DNA of 20,789 bases from Candidatus Methanomethylophilaceae archaeon (GTDB taxonomy: Archaea > Thermoplasmatota > Thermoplasmata > Methanomassiliicoccales > Methanomethylophilaceae): contig JAFPVN010000335.1 of NCBI GenBank assembly GCA_017395275.1, forward strand, positions 1 through 20,789. The letters run 5' to 3'. The notes below the pieces were generated by a model that saw only the letters and a list, made by a program, of their open reading frames with translations, made no database searches and was not told where the DNA came from. Below, piece by piece: positions 1 to 8,146 of this stretch (position 1 is the stretch's first letter; each line of letters starts with the position of its first letter). Both the position numbers and the translations under genes were made by a program.

Positions 1-6
1 AGCCCT

Positions 7-1281
7 ATGGCAAAGGGAATCATCACATTCGAGAAGACATCCGCGGGAATACCCGTAATCACCGAGAGGATCGCGGATTCGCCCAGCGCGGGGTTCATGG
101 TGGCCGTCAACACCGGATCGAGGGACGAGAGCAGCGATATATGGGGCATCTCGCACCTCCTTGAGCACGTGGTCTTCAGGGCGACCAAGACCCGTTCGTC
201 CTTCCAGATGTCGAAGGAGATCGAGGGCGCCGGAGGGGAGATGAACGCCTTCACCGCAAAGGAGATCACGGCATTCTACAGCTCCACCCTCAAGGACACC
301 GCCGACACGGCCAAATCGCTGGTGGCGGACATAGTCTGCAACCCTCTGATCAACCAGTCCGACGTGGACATGGAGAAGAAGATCGTCCTGCAGGAGATCA
401 GCATGGTGGAGAACGACCCGTCGTCGTACATCCACGACCTGTTCGCCGAGACGATGTGGAAGGACCACCCTCTGGCACATGGCGAGGCGGGTACCACCGA
501 CATAGTCAAGTCCATCGGATCCGAGGAGCTCAGGAAGTACTACTCGGAGAGGTACGTGCGCCCCAATCTCGCGGTCTTCGCCTGCGGGAACGTGGACAAG
601 GACGACGTCATGGCATGGGCGGAGGAGAACTTCGACGCCATGCCCGACGGCAAGGCCAACGAGAGGCACGCCCCCAAGGTGGTCGACGGTTCCTACAGGC
701 ACGTCGTCAGGAAGGAGGACCACTGCTACGTCGGGATGGGATTCCCCGGTTACAGCGCCACCGACGCGAGGCGTCCCGCGCTGCAGATGCTGAACGCGGT
801 GCTGGGAAGCGGTTCCTCGTCCAGGATGTTCCAGCGCGTCAGGGAGGAGAAGGCGCTGGTGTACTCCGTGTACAACTACGTCGATCAGAACTCCGACGGA
901 AGCTCCATGGGCACGTTCCTGTCCTCTACCGAGGAGAACGTGCTGGAGGCCATCGAGACCGCCGGGAAGGTCCTCCGCAGCATCAGGGAGGAGGGAGTGA
1001 CCAAGGAGGAGCTGGCCAAGGCCAGGAACCTGGTCAAGGGAGCCACCGTGAGGCGCGCCGAGTCCACCCAGAGCGAGCTGTACAGGCTTGCCCGCGGCAC
1101 CATGCTGACCGGAACGCCCGTGTCCCTGGAGGACTGGCTGGGGTCGTTCGACGCGGTCACCTGCGAGGACGTCATGGCCGTGGCCGACGACGTGATAAGG
1201 AACGACCTCCTGTCCGTGACGATGTACGGCACGGATGTGAAATCGATGAAGGACTTCAGTCCTTCGCAGATTGAGCTCTGA
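7..1281 (+). CDS. M16 family zinc peptidase (insulinase/processing-peptidase type)
   Basis: This 424-aa protein is a single-unit M16 metallopeptidase of the usual ~420-aa length. The inverted zinc motif HLLEH is at residues 50-54, and the third metal ligand is probably Glu130 in LQEIS, 76 residues after His54, which is the family spacing. The C-terminal half keeps the M16 signature REEKALVYSV around residue 280, in the domain that helps form the substrate chamber. There is no signal peptide or membrane segment, so it should be cytoplasmic. M16 enzymes degrade or trim short peptides; the substrate here is unknown. The ATG lies where the family normally starts (about 45 residues before HxxEH), although only six bases of upstream sequence are visible. 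Its 3' end overlaps the convergent protease gene by 26 bp. The family call is firm; the role is not. Confidence 0.93.
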   Translation: MAKGIITFEKTSAGIPVITERIADSPSAGFMVAVNTGSRDESSDIWGISHLLEHVVFRATKTRSSFQMSKEIEGAGGEMNAFTAKEITAFYSSTLKDTADTAKSLVADIVCNPLINQSDVDMEKKIVLQEISMVENDPSSYIHDLFAETMWKDHPLAHGEAGTTDIVKSIGSEELRKYYSERYVRPNLAVFACGNVDKDDVMAWAEENFDAMPDGKANERHAPKVVDGSYRHVVRKEDHCYVGMGFPGYSATDARRPALQMLNAVLGSGSSSRMFQRVREEKALVYSVYNYVDQNSDGSSMGTFLSSTEENVLEAIETAGKVLRSIREEGVTKEELAKARNLVKGATVRRAESTQSELYRLARGTMLTGTPVSLEDWLGSFDAVTCEDVMAVADDVIRNDLLSVTMYGTDVKSMKDFSPSQIEL

Positions 1282-1750
1282 CCTGCTCGAGCTGGTGGAG
1301 CACGGCGCGGACCGCGCTGGGCTTCGCCTTCACGAGACGGGGGGTCATGCCCTCGTTGACCGTCCCGATGTCCCCCGCTTCTATGGCGATGAAGCAGACC
1401 TTGTCGGGCATCATCTCGGGCTCCATCTCCCTGCCTATGCGCATGGCGGTGGCGAGGTTTATGTCGTGGGCCGAGGCGTCCCCGATGGTCTCGTCGAAGT
1501 CCTCGGGATCGAAGAACATTATTGTGCCTGGCTCATACATCTCCGTCTGTATCGCATCGACGATTATGACGTTCCTGTAGCCCCACATCAGGGGGATTAT
1601 GTCGAGGCCTCCCACGGCCTCCTGTCTGGTCTCGACCCCTTCGAGGTGCATGTCCTCGATCTCCTGCACGACCTCCAGGCCTATGGCGTAATCGGTCATT
1701 ATCGGGCTCCCGAGACCTATTATCAGAACGGTGTCACTGCGCCTGTCCAT
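1256..1750 (-). CDS. Hydrogenase maturation protease (HycI/HybD, M52 type)
   Basis: This 164-aa protein matches the peptidase M52 fold that removes the C-terminal extension of the [NiFe]-hydrogenase large subunit after nickel insertion. The N-terminal GLGSPIMTD (12-20) corresponds to the family GxGNxxMxDD motif. The three nickel-sensing ligands of HycI/HybD appear to be Asp20, Asp65 (IIVDA) and His95 (SAHDIN). The Gly-Asn and Asp-Gly pairs of the family motif are replaced by Gly-Ser and Tyr-Ala, so it is a divergent member. The ATG overlaps the end of the upstream DUF1538 gene by 17 bp, which implies co-transcription and translational coupling. Purine-rich GAGGGAGA lies just before the ATG. 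In an Hdr-containing methanogen the client could be an Mvh- or Ech-type hydrogenase, but no hydrogenase is in the window. Family confidence is good; the client is unknown. Confidence 0.85.
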   Translation of the reverse strand: MDRRSDTVLIIGLGSPIMTDYAIGLEVVQEIEDMHLEGVETRQEAVGGLDIIPLMWGYRNVIIVDAIQTEMYEPGTIMFFDPEDFDETIGDASAHDINLATAMRIGREMEPEMMPDKVCFIAIEAGDIGTVNEGMTPRLVKAKPSAVRAVLHQLEQVRAQSAKD

Positions 1751-3209
1751 TCTCCCTCGCCTTCATTATCCTGATGTAGATGCTGAACGCCTCCAGGAAC
1801 AGGATGGGCGCCAGCGCTATGAGCGCGATCATACCGAACCCGTTGATGACGGCTTCGGTGCCTACGTACTTGACGGACGCTATGCTCGTGTACATGCTGC
1901 TGATGATGGCCACGGACATGGGTCCGGTGGAAACCCCTCCGGCATCGAACGCGATACCGATCATGTCCCTGTCGCCGACCCACATGAGTATTATCGCCAA
2001 TGCGTAACCGGGCACGACGATCCAGAGCAGGTCGAAGTCCACGCATATCCTTATCATCCCGATGGCGACGAATATGCCGACTCCCGCCGAGATGACGTAT
2101 CTGACCGCCTTCCTGTTGATGTTCCCGCCCGATGACTTCTCGACGCGTCCGGCGAGGATCTCCACAGCGGGCTCCGCTATCGCGACCAATATACCCAGCA
2201 GCGCCCCGAGGAACGCCAGTATCACGGGGTCGTCGGCGAGCTCGGCGCCCAGGCCCGATGCGACGGGGATGAATCCGGTGTAGATCCCGGTGAGGAAGAT
2301 GACGATCCCGCTCCCCGCCATGAGCACGCCTTCGACCATGTGGATGACCGAGTTCCAGGAGTACTTGAGGAACATCCTCTGGAACACCGCGAAGAAGACC
2401 ATCAGCGGGACCACTGCGTAAATGACGCTGGTGAGCGAGTCGAGGAAGGACTTGGACAGGCGCTCGAAGGTATCGGGGATGTACGGTTCGTACTCCGCTC
2501 CCCCTCCTCCCGAGACGTCACCGCTCCCGGACACGAGTCCCAGTATGAGCAGCGCGATTATCGGACCGACGGATGCGAGACCGATCATACCGAATCCGTC
2601 CAGCTCGTTCCTGAACTTACCCACGGAGCATATGCCTATACCGAGCGAGAGCAGGATCGGCACGGTCATCGGACCGGTGGTGACGCCTCCGGAATCGAAC
2701 GCGATGCCGAGGAACTCCGACGGCGTGAACACCGCCATGGCGATGACGGCCAGATAACCGATCGTGAGCAGGATCCTCAGCGAGAACTTGAAGACGATCC
2801 TGCATGCGGCGATGATGAGGAACACCGCGACCCCCGCCGCTATGGAGTACACGAGGGCGTTCCTGCTGATCCCCTCGAACAGCGAGGTGACCTGTGTTGC
2901 GAAGACGCCGACGTCCGGCTCCGCTATCGTCACGAGGAACGAGATCAGGGAGACGACGGCGATCATGAAGAGCCTGGATTTCCTGCGGGATATCTCCGAA
3001 CCGACGGATTCCCCCACGTCGTTGATCCCCCAGTCGACACCGTAAAGGAACACGGTGAATCCGATGAGGACCATCGCGATGCACACGATGAAGAGGCCGA
3101 TGTCCTCCGTGGAGGGTTTGACGAGAATCAGGTCCAACAGTAGGACTATGCCTGCGATCGGCAATGTGGATACCATCACCTCGCGAAAAGTGTCCCCTAC
3201 TGTCCCCAT
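1734..3209 (-). CDS. DUF1538 family integral membrane protein, two-repeat
   Basis: This 491-aa polytopic membrane protein consists of two homologous DUF1538 units. Repeat 1 carries IAEPDV (95-100) and FDSGGVTTGPMTV (171-183). Repeat 2 carries IAEPAV (344-349) and FDAGGVSTGPMSV (421-433). The two motifs are about 76 residues apart in each copy and the copies are 249-250 residues apart, so the protein arose by internal duplication. A glycine-rich, presumably extramembrane linker (residues 228-255) separates them. The inverted or tandem repeat layout and conserved Gly/Thr/Pro motifs in membrane segments suggest a transporter or channel, but the substrate of the family is not established. The ATG is about 25 nt from the centre of a TATA box, so the mRNA may be leaderless. 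It is the first gene of a two-gene operon with the hydrogenase-type protease. Confidence 0.88.
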   Translation of the reverse strand: MGTVGDTFREVMVSTLPIAGIVLLLDLILVKPSTEDIGLFIVCIAMVLIGFTVFLYGVDWGINDVGESVGSEISRRKSRLFMIAVVSLISFLVTIAEPDVGVFATQVTSLFEGISRNALVYSIAAGVAVFLIIAACRIVFKFSLRILLTIGYLAVIAMAVFTPSEFLGIAFDSGGVTTGPMTVPILLSLGIGICSVGKFRNELDGFGMIGLASVGPIIALLILGLVSGSGDVSGGGGAEYEPYIPDTFERLSKSFLDSLTSVIYAVVPLMVFFAVFQRMFLKYSWNSVIHMVEGVLMAGSGIVIFLTGIYTGFIPVASGLGAELADDPVILAFLGALLGILVAIAEPAVEILAGRVEKSSGGNINRKAVRYVISAGVGIFVAIGMIRICVDFDLLWIVVPGYALAIILMWVGDRDMIGIAFDAGGVSTGPMSVAIISSMYTSIASVKYVGTEAVINGFGMIALIALAPILFLEAFSIYIRIMKARENGQAQ

Positions 3210-3227
3210 GGTTTACGGTAAGCCCGC

Positions 3228-3240
3228 TTATATAATAAAA
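3228..3240. promoter_or_regulatory. Shared divergent TATA region
   Basis: The A+T-only stretch TTATATAATAAAA lies in the 40-bp gap between the leftward DUF1538 gene and the rightward regulator. Read on the minus strand it places a transcription start about 25 nt downstream, almost exactly at the DUF1538 ATG. Read on the plus strand it would start transcription near 3259. It may serve both directions. Confidence 0.6.
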
Positions 3241-3249
3241 CATGCGGTA

Positions 3250-4092
3250 ATGGGACGCGCGATTATATGCGAGGACGTCCATCACCTCCACGTGGAACTG
3301 AAGGTCGAATCCTTTCCCGTGGTCAACGGATACCAATTGACCCAGAGGCAGATAGAGGTGCTCGAGGCCATCCGCAGGGAGGGCAGCAAGAACGCCGCAG
3401 CCAAGAAGCTGGGCATATCCGTGCCCGTTGTCCACAACTACATCAGGGCGGTGGAGGAGTCCACCGGGGTCAGGATGCTCGAGTCCGTCCCCACCGGGAG
3501 CAGGCTCACCGACGACGCGCTGCGCATCCTGGATGTAACGACGATGCACAGGCGCAGGAACACGGACGGGCGCAAGTTCACCGTGGCGTGCTCCCCGGTG
3601 ACGGAGGAGCTCATCATGTCGGCGTTCACCGCCGCGAAGATCAAGGGTGACATCCTTGTCGCGGACGACCAGTTCAACATGAGGATGCTCCGCAGCGGCA
3701 TGGTGGAGATGATCATCGTCGACGACCCCGTCAACCTGTTCGACCTGGAGGAGTACAACTGGGTCGAGATAGGGCACATGGACATGATCCATGTCGACAG
3801 GGGACCGAACTACGCCCGCTACAGCTATGGGGCGCAGAGGATAGCGTACGACTACCTCGACACCACGGGCAAGCAGTACGAGGTCGTGTCCGAGTACCGC
3901 TCCCTCTCCGACCTGATAGCGTCGGGGAAGAGCTTCTTCGTGGACGAGTTCCTGCTTATGAGGAAAGGTATCAAACTGCAGTCGTCCACCGATCCGGCGA
4001 TGCTTCGCCACTCGATCACCGCCGTGCTCCGCAAGGAGACGCGCTGCGGAGAAAGGCTGTTGCGCGCAATAAGAAGGAAGAACCTTATCTGA
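3250..4092 (+). CDS. ModE/LysR-like winged-helix transcriptional regulator
   Basis: This is a 280-aa one-component regulator. Residues about 28-85 form a winged helix-turn-helix of ModE/LysR type: LTQRQIEVLEAI, then GSKNAAAKKLGIS and VPVVHNYIRAVEE. The remaining ~190 residues look like a LysR/periplasmic-binding-type effector domain (VACSPVTEELI at its start, then a VEMIIVDD strand). It is transcribed divergently from DUF1538 and the hydrogenase-type protease and is a natural candidate to control them. Two starts are possible: ATG 3250, used here, or GTG 3292. The GTG gives VELKVESFPVV as N-terminus, nearer the usual ModE-like beginning, and fits the TATA box better, because transcription from that box would begin after 3250. 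Neither start has a clear ribosome binding site. The effector is unknown. Confidence 0.82.
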   Translation: MGRAIICEDVHHLHVELKVESFPVVNGYQLTQRQIEVLEAIRREGSKNAAAKKLGISVPVVHNYIRAVEESTGVRMLESVPTGSRLTDDALRILDVTTMHRRRNTDGRKFTVACSPVTEELIMSAFTAAKIKGDILVADDQFNMRMLRSGMVEMIIVDDPVNLFDLEEYNWVEIGHMDMIHVDRGPNYARYSYGAQRIAYDYLDTTGKQYEVVSEYRSLSDLIASGKSFFVDEFLLMRKGIKLQSSTDPAMLRHSITAVLRKETRCGERLLRAIRRKNLI

Positions 4093-4135
4093 GTATTATC
4101 TAAAAGGATAATAAGGCATTCCTAAAATCATACTG

Positions 4136-4145
4136 TATTAAATAC
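4136..4145 (+). promoter_or_regulatory. TATA box of hdrC-hdrB
   Basis: TATTAAATAC sits about 36 nt before the hdrC ATG, predicting a transcript start near 4166 and a very short leader. The 84-nt intergenic region is otherwise A+T-rich and contains no other recognisable element. Confidence 0.6.
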
Positions 4146-4176
4146 GTTGAAGTTTGTGTTCGTCTCGGTAATTAAC

Positions 4177-4671
4177 ATGGTTACGCCTAACCCTGATTTC
4201 TACAACGAAATCGCTGCCAACGGCGGCGCTGACGTTAAGATGTGTTTCCAGTGCGGAACATGCACGGCCGGATGCCCCTCCGGAAAAGAGACTGCGTACA
4301 GGACCAGGAAGGTCATGAGGATGGCTCAGCTCGGACTCAAGGACGAGCTCCTCAACACCGATGATATCTGGCAGTGCACAACCTGCTACACCTGCGAAGA
4401 GAGGTGCCCCCGTGGCGTTCCGATCGTCGACACGATCCTCGCCATCAGGAACATCGCTATCCAGCAGGGCAAGATGTACGACGCTCACAAGAAGACCGCC
4501 AACAACCTCGTCAAGTACGGACACACCGTCGACCTCAACGACAAGGTCAAGGCAATGAGGGCATCCCTCGGACTTCCCGAGGTTCCCCCGACCGTGCTCG
4601 CGAACGAGAAGGCCTCGGCAGACTTCGCTAAGATCCTCGCCAAGACCGGATTCGACAAGCTGGTGGAGTGA
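4177..4671 (+). CDS. hdrC: CoB-CoM heterodisulfide reductase subunit C
   Basis: HdrC carries electrons between HdrA and the catalytic HdrB subunit in the cytoplasmic HdrABC complex, which reduces the CoM-S-S-CoB heterodisulfide at the end of methanogenesis. The 164-aa protein shows two complete CxxCxxCxxxCP [4Fe-4S] motifs: CFQCGTCTAGCP in the N-terminal part and CTTCYTCEERCPRG about 44 residues later. This is the standard HdrC ferredoxin fold. ATG 4177 gives MVTPNPDFYNEI and follows the TATA box closely; a TTG 30 nt upstream is in frame but less likely. The stop is 5 nt before the hdrB ATG, so the two form an operon. hdrA is not adjacent. Codon choice is skewed to a few codons (GCA, GGA, CTC, AAG), as expected for a highly expressed energy gene. 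Confidence 0.96.
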   Translation: MVTPNPDFYNEIAANGGADVKMCFQCGTCTAGCPSGKETAYRTRKVMRMAQLGLKDELLNTDDIWQCTTCYTCEERCPRGVPIVDTILAIRNIAIQQGKMYDAHKKTANNLVKYGHTVDLNDKVKAMRASLGLPEVPPTVLANEKASADFAKILAKTGFDKLVE

Positions 4672-4676
4672 TTTCA

Positions 4677-5522
4677 ATGGCTAAATACGCATTTTTCCTC
4701 GGTTGTATCGCACCTCTCAGGTACCCCGGTATCGAGAAGTCCACAAGGAAGGTCGCAGAGGCACTCGGTATCGAGCTCGTCGACCTCGCAGACGCAAGCT
4801 GCTGCCCCGCACCCGGAGTAATCAGGTCCTTCGATAAGAAGACCTGGATCGCAGCGGCCGCAAGGAACCTCGCTCTCGCTGAGAAGGAGGGACTCGAGAT
4901 CGTCACCATCTGTAACGGATGCTACGGATCCCTGTTCGACGCAGCACACGAGCTCGCAGAGGACCCCGAACTCCTGAAGGAGGTCAACGGAATCCTCGCT
5001 GAGATCGGAATGGAGTACAAGGGAACCACCAAGGTCAGGCACTTCGCAGAGGTCCTCTACAACGATGTCGGAGTCGACGCAATCAAGGCAAAGATCACCA
5101 ACCCCCTCAGCTACCAGGTCGCAGCATTCTACGGATGCCACTTCCTGAAGCCCAGCAAGATCAAGAACATCGATGACCCCGAGAACCCCCACATCCTCGA
5201 CGACCTCATCGAGGCAACCGGCGCAAAGTCGATGCCCAGGAAGAAGAAGATCCTCTGCTGCGGATCCGGAGGAGGAGTCAAGGCTGGGTTCCCCAACGTC
5301 GCAAAGGCGTTCACCCAGACCAACCTCGAGAACATGAAGGAGTCCGGCGCACAGTTCATCGTCGATGTCTGTCCGTTCTGCCACCTCCAGTTCGACCTGT
5401 CACAGGCTGAGCTCGGATTCAACATCCCCGTCCTCCACCTGTCCCAGCTCTACGGAATCGCAATGGGCATGAGCGCTGACGAGCTCGGTCTCGCAGCACA
5501 CAAGGTCCCTGTGGTCCTCTGA
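4677..5522 (+). CDS. hdrB: CoB-CoM heterodisulfide reductase subunit B
   Basis: HdrB is the catalytic subunit that reduces the CoM-CoB heterodisulfide using two non-cubane [4Fe-4S] clusters. The 281-aa sequence has both cysteine-rich CCG domains. The first is Cys10, Cys42-Cys43 (ASCCPAPG), then Cys79 and Cys82 (ICNGCYG). The second is FYGCHF, then KILCCGSGGG, then VCPFCH. All expected ligands are present, so it should be active. ATG 4677 gives the canonical MAKYAFFLGCIAP start; an in-frame GTG at 4668 overlaps the hdrC stop and is less likely. GGAGTGA just upstream (4665-4671), spanning the end of hdrC, can act as the ribosome binding site. A strong terminator hairpin follows 9 nt after the stop. 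Codon use is highly biased, as in hdrC. Confidence 0.97.
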   Translation: MAKYAFFLGCIAPLRYPGIEKSTRKVAEALGIELVDLADASCCPAPGVIRSFDKKTWIAAAARNLALAEKEGLEIVTICNGCYGSLFDAAHELAEDPELLKEVNGILAEIGMEYKGTTKVRHFAEVLYNDVGVDAIKAKITNPLSYQVAAFYGCHFLKPSKIKNIDDPENPHILDDLIEATGAKSMPRKKKILCCGSGGGVKAGFPNVAKAFTQTNLENMKESGAQFIVDVCPFCHLQFDLSQAELGFNIPVLHLSQLYGIAMGMSADELGLAAHKVPVVL

Positions 5523-5531
5523 TCTGAAAAC

Positions 5532-5553
5532 AAGGGGGATATTCCCCCTTTTT
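5532..5553 (+). terminator. Hairpin terminator after hdrB
   Basis: Arms AAGGGGGA (5532-5539) and TCCCCCTT (5543-5550) form a perfect 8-bp stem around a TAT loop, running into TTT to give a five-T run (5549-5553). It sits 9 nt after the hdrB stop and separates this operon from the next promoter. Confidence 0.75.
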
Positions 5554-5616
5554 CAAAACACATTCCCAATTTTGCAATCCTAATGTGCCAGGTTACGTGC
5601 TTGTACCGCGGATAAC

Positions 5617-5625
5617 CTTTTATCG
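5617..5625 (+). promoter_or_regulatory. TATA box of the CstA-family gene
   Basis: CTTTTATCG is centred about 27 nt before ATG 5648, which predicts a leaderless or nearly leaderless transcript. No Shine-Dalgarno sequence precedes that ATG, in keeping with this. Confidence 0.45.
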
Positions 5626-5647
5626 AATAAGCAGAATCAACGCGGCG

Positions 5648-7195
5648 ATGATCACATTCTTCGCGGGATTGGCGATCCTGATAGTCGGAGGTTATCTGGG
5701 GGCGAAGGTATGCACCAAAGCCTTCGGTCCGGATGACAGACCGACCCCAGCCCACACCGACGGTGACGGTTCGGACTACGTCCCGATGAAGAAGTGGAAA
5801 AACTCTTTGATCAACTTCCTCAACATCGCCGGTACAGGACCGATCCTCGGTCCGATCCAGGGAGTGCTCTTCGGTCCGATAGCGTTCATATCGATACCAA
5901 TCGGATGCATCATAGGCGGAGCCGTGCACGACTACTTCGTTGGAATGATCTCGTGCAGGGAGAACGGTAAGACCGTGCCCATGCTCGTCCGGAAGTTCCT
6001 GGGCAATCCCGCCTACTTCGTATTCCTGGCCATCTTCCTGGTCGGTATGATGCTTGTCATTACAGTGTTCACCTACACGCCCGCGGACCTGACGATCTCC
6101 GTGGTCCACGATTCGATCGGACTGTCGTCGCCGACGTTCAGCACCCTCGTGTATGTTGTAATAATAATCTACTTCCTGCTGTCCGCGGTCCTTCCCATCG
6201 ACAAGGTCATCGGGAAGATCTATCCGCTCTTCGGGATGATGCTCATCCTGGCGACGTTCGCCATATTCATCGGCCTGTTCTTCGGAGGATACGGCATGGC
6301 GGAGCTGTTCGGCAGCTGGACATTGAACGGATTCGACTTCGCCGCCTACTTCACTGAGATGCACTTCGTTCCAGTGTTCTTCATCACCGTCGCATGCGGT
6401 ATACTCTCCGGATTCCACGCGACACAGGTCTGTCTCGTGTCCCGTACCCTGGATGAGGAGCGCGACGGTACCACGGTCTTCCACACCTCCATGGTAGTGG
6501 AGGGATTCGTGGCGATGATCTGGGCAGCCGGAACGATGGCCATGATCGGCATCGGTGCGGCGGATTCTGGCATCACGATGGTGTTCGAGAACGGAGCATG
6601 GGCATTCACCACGACCATCGACGGAACGGTGGAGAAGATCTCCGCTACAACGGTCGTGTATGTGATAGGATCCAAGGTCCTGGGGACGTTCGGAGGCGTA
6701 TTCGCTGCTGTCGCATGCATCCTGCTTCCGATAACCAGCGGCGATACTGCGATAAGAGCCGTCCGTATGACCATGATGGAGATCACCGGAGCAAAGGTGG
6801 ATTCGGTGAAGACGGTGTTCATGTACACCCTGCCCATCGTGATCCTTTTGATTATTGCGCTCACGTTCGTGAAGATCTTCCCTGACGGCTTCCACAGACT
6901 GTGGATGTATTTCGCGCTGTTCAACCAGCAGATGGCGGTGTTCGCTCTGGCGATGATCGTGGTGTACTTCATTCGCAGAGGCATGATGAAAACCCTGTGG
7001 ATCCCTGCGGTACCGTTCGTGTTCTACTGTTTCGTGACCGTATCGTATCTGTTCGGGGCGGACATATGCTTAGGAGCCCCGTGGTGGCTGGCCTATACGG
7101 TCGCGGCCATAGCGGTCGTAGCCATGATCGTCCTGGTGATAAAGCGCGGCAGGACGGATGATGAAGGTCAGCCGGTCACAAGAAGTAGTGTATAA
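5648..7195 (+). CDS. cstA: CstA-family carbon starvation / peptide-pyruvate transporter
   Basis: This is a 515-aa polytopic membrane protein of the CstA (PF02554) family. Bacterial relatives are proton-coupled pyruvate or peptide importers. The family block NIAGTGPILGPIQG...FGP is near residues 59-78, followed by the GGAVHDYFVGMIS motif. SGFHATQ lies in mid-protein and PITSGDTA later, all conserved in CstA. Many hydrophobic segments span the sequence. At 515 residues it is the shorter archaeal/Firmicute-like form, lacking the extra C-terminal helices of the ~700-aa E. coli CstA. The start at ATG 5648 was chosen because it begins directly in the first membrane helix (MITFFAGLAILIV) and matches the TATA spacing; upstream in-frame codons look non-coding. 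The substrate in a methanogen is unproven; pyruvate, small peptides or amino acids are plausible. Confidence 0.9.
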   Translation: MITFFAGLAILIVGGYLGAKVCTKAFGPDDRPTPAHTDGDGSDYVPMKKWKNSLINFLNIAGTGPILGPIQGVLFGPIAFISIPIGCIIGGAVHDYFVGMISCRENGKTVPMLVRKFLGNPAYFVFLAIFLVGMMLVITVFTYTPADLTISVVHDSIGLSSPTFSTLVYVVIIIYFLLSAVLPIDKVIGKIYPLFGMMLILATFAIFIGLFFGGYGMAELFGSWTLNGFDFAAYFTEMHFVPVFFITVACGILSGFHATQVCLVSRTLDEERDGTTVFHTSMVVEGFVAMIWAAGTMAMIGIGAADSGITMVFENGAWAFTTTIDGTVEKISATTVVYVIGSKVLGTFGGVFAAVACILLPITSGDTAIRAVRMTMMEITGAKVDSVKTVFMYTLPIVILLIIALTFVKIFPDGFHRLWMYFALFNQQMAVFALAMIVVYFIRRGMMKTLWIPAVPFVFYCFVTVSYLFGADICLGAPWWLAYTVAAIAVVAMIVLVIKRGRTDDEGQPVTRSSV

Positions 7196-7301
7196 CCTTT
7201 AAATACAAGCGGTTAATTCTTTTTATGACAATGTTTGTATAAACGGGTAATTATAAGATACTGGCCATCTGTTAATTACTGTTAATACGAATTCAAAATG
7301 G

Positions 7302-7309
7302 TTATATAC
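7302..7309 (+). promoter_or_regulatory. TATA box of the eS1 gene
   Basis: TTATATAC predicts a transcript start near 7333 and a ~20-nt leader that contains a strong AGGAGG (7341-7346) six bases before the ATG. The rest of the 157-nt gap from 7196 is A+T-rich, with two close copies of CTGTTAAT (7269 and 7279 region) of unknown meaning. Confidence 0.6.
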
Positions 7310-7352
7310 AATAAGTGAATCCTCATCTTGCTTTGAATCAAGGAGGATTCTG

Positions 7353-8093
7353 ATGGCACCAGCAAAGAAAGTCAAAGGGTCTTCACGTAAGGTGAAGGAT
7401 AAGTGGAAGGCAAAAGAATGGTACTCGCTGCATGCACCCCGCATGTTCAACGAGGCGGAGATCGGAGAGACGCCCTCGGCAGATCCCGAATTCCTCTACG
7501 GAAGGACCGCAGAGGTCACAGTCCAGGAGCTTACCGGCGACTATTCCAAGATGCACATCAAGCTAAAGTTCAAGGTCACCGAGGTCGACGGTCTCGTCGC
7601 CAAGACTTCTTTCGTGGGACACTCCCTCACCAGTGAGTACATCAGAAGGCTCACCAGGAGAAAGAAGACCAAGACCGACCACGTCGTCGACATGACCACC
7701 AAGGACAACTACGTCCTCCGCATCAAGACCATGTCCATCGCCGACAGGCGTATCCAGGCCTCTCAGGAGGAGGCCATGAGGGCCATCATCGACAGCACCC
7801 TCAAGGAGATGGGAAAGGAGCGCGGCCTCGCCGACATGGTGAAGGCAATCGTCTCCGGAGACCTCTCCAAGGACCTGGCCAAGGCATGCCACGTCGTCAT
7901 CCCCATCAAGCGCATCGAGATCCGCAAGTCTGAGGTTCTCCTTGCCGGAGACAGCGAGCCCGAGTCCATCATGGATGGCTTCGCCAAGAAGGAGACTCCC
8001 GCAGAGGAGCCCGCAGCAGAGGAGGAGGCCCCCGCAGAGGAGCCCGCCGCTGAGGAATCCGCTGAGGAAGCCCCCGCAGAGACCGAAGAGTAA
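7353..8093 (+). CDS. rps3ae: 30S ribosomal protein S3Ae (eS1)
   Basis: eS1 is a small-subunit protein near the mRNA exit site, shared by archaea and eukaryotes. The 246-aa product has the family's N-terminal lysine-rich segment (KKVKGSSRKVKDKWKAKEWY), the TEVDGLVAKTSFVGHSLTSEYIRRLTRRKKTK core and the C-terminal IPIKRIEIRKSEVL. After about residue 210 it has an additional ~35-residue tail made almost entirely of Glu, Ala and Pro (repeats of PAEEPAAEE), which is not part of the conserved fold and is probably disordered. The start is well defined by AGGAGG six bases upstream. Codon bias indicates high expression. It is followed 53 nt later by tRNA-Met, possibly in the same transcript. Confidence 0.96.
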   Translation: MAPAKKVKGSSRKVKDKWKAKEWYSLHAPRMFNEAEIGETPSADPEFLYGRTAEVTVQELTGDYSKMHIKLKFKVTEVDGLVAKTSFVGHSLTSEYIRRLTRRKKTKTDHVVDMTTKDNYVLRIKTMSIADRRIQASQEEAMRAIIDSTLKEMGKERGLADMVKAIVSGDLSKDLAKACHVVIPIKRIEIRKSEVLLAGDSEPESIMDGFAKKETPAEEPAAEEEAPAEEPAAEESAEEAPAETEE

Positions 8094-8146
8094 ATATCCT
8101 ACTTCGGAATCCTCCCAAACAACTTAACCCAAACACATTAACACCT

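Noticed and set aside
2617..4011. Long minus-strand ORF of 464 codons, antisense to the regulator and overlapping the DUF1538 gene
   Set aside because: His/Arg/Val-rich composition typical of a reverse-frame shadow in G+C-rich DNA, with no family motif; the DUF1538 gene and the regulator explain the same DNA.
5450..6895. 481-codon minus-strand ORF opposite the CstA-family gene
   Set aside because: Rich in His, Asp and Arg with no recognisable domain; an antisense shadow of a clear membrane-transporter gene.
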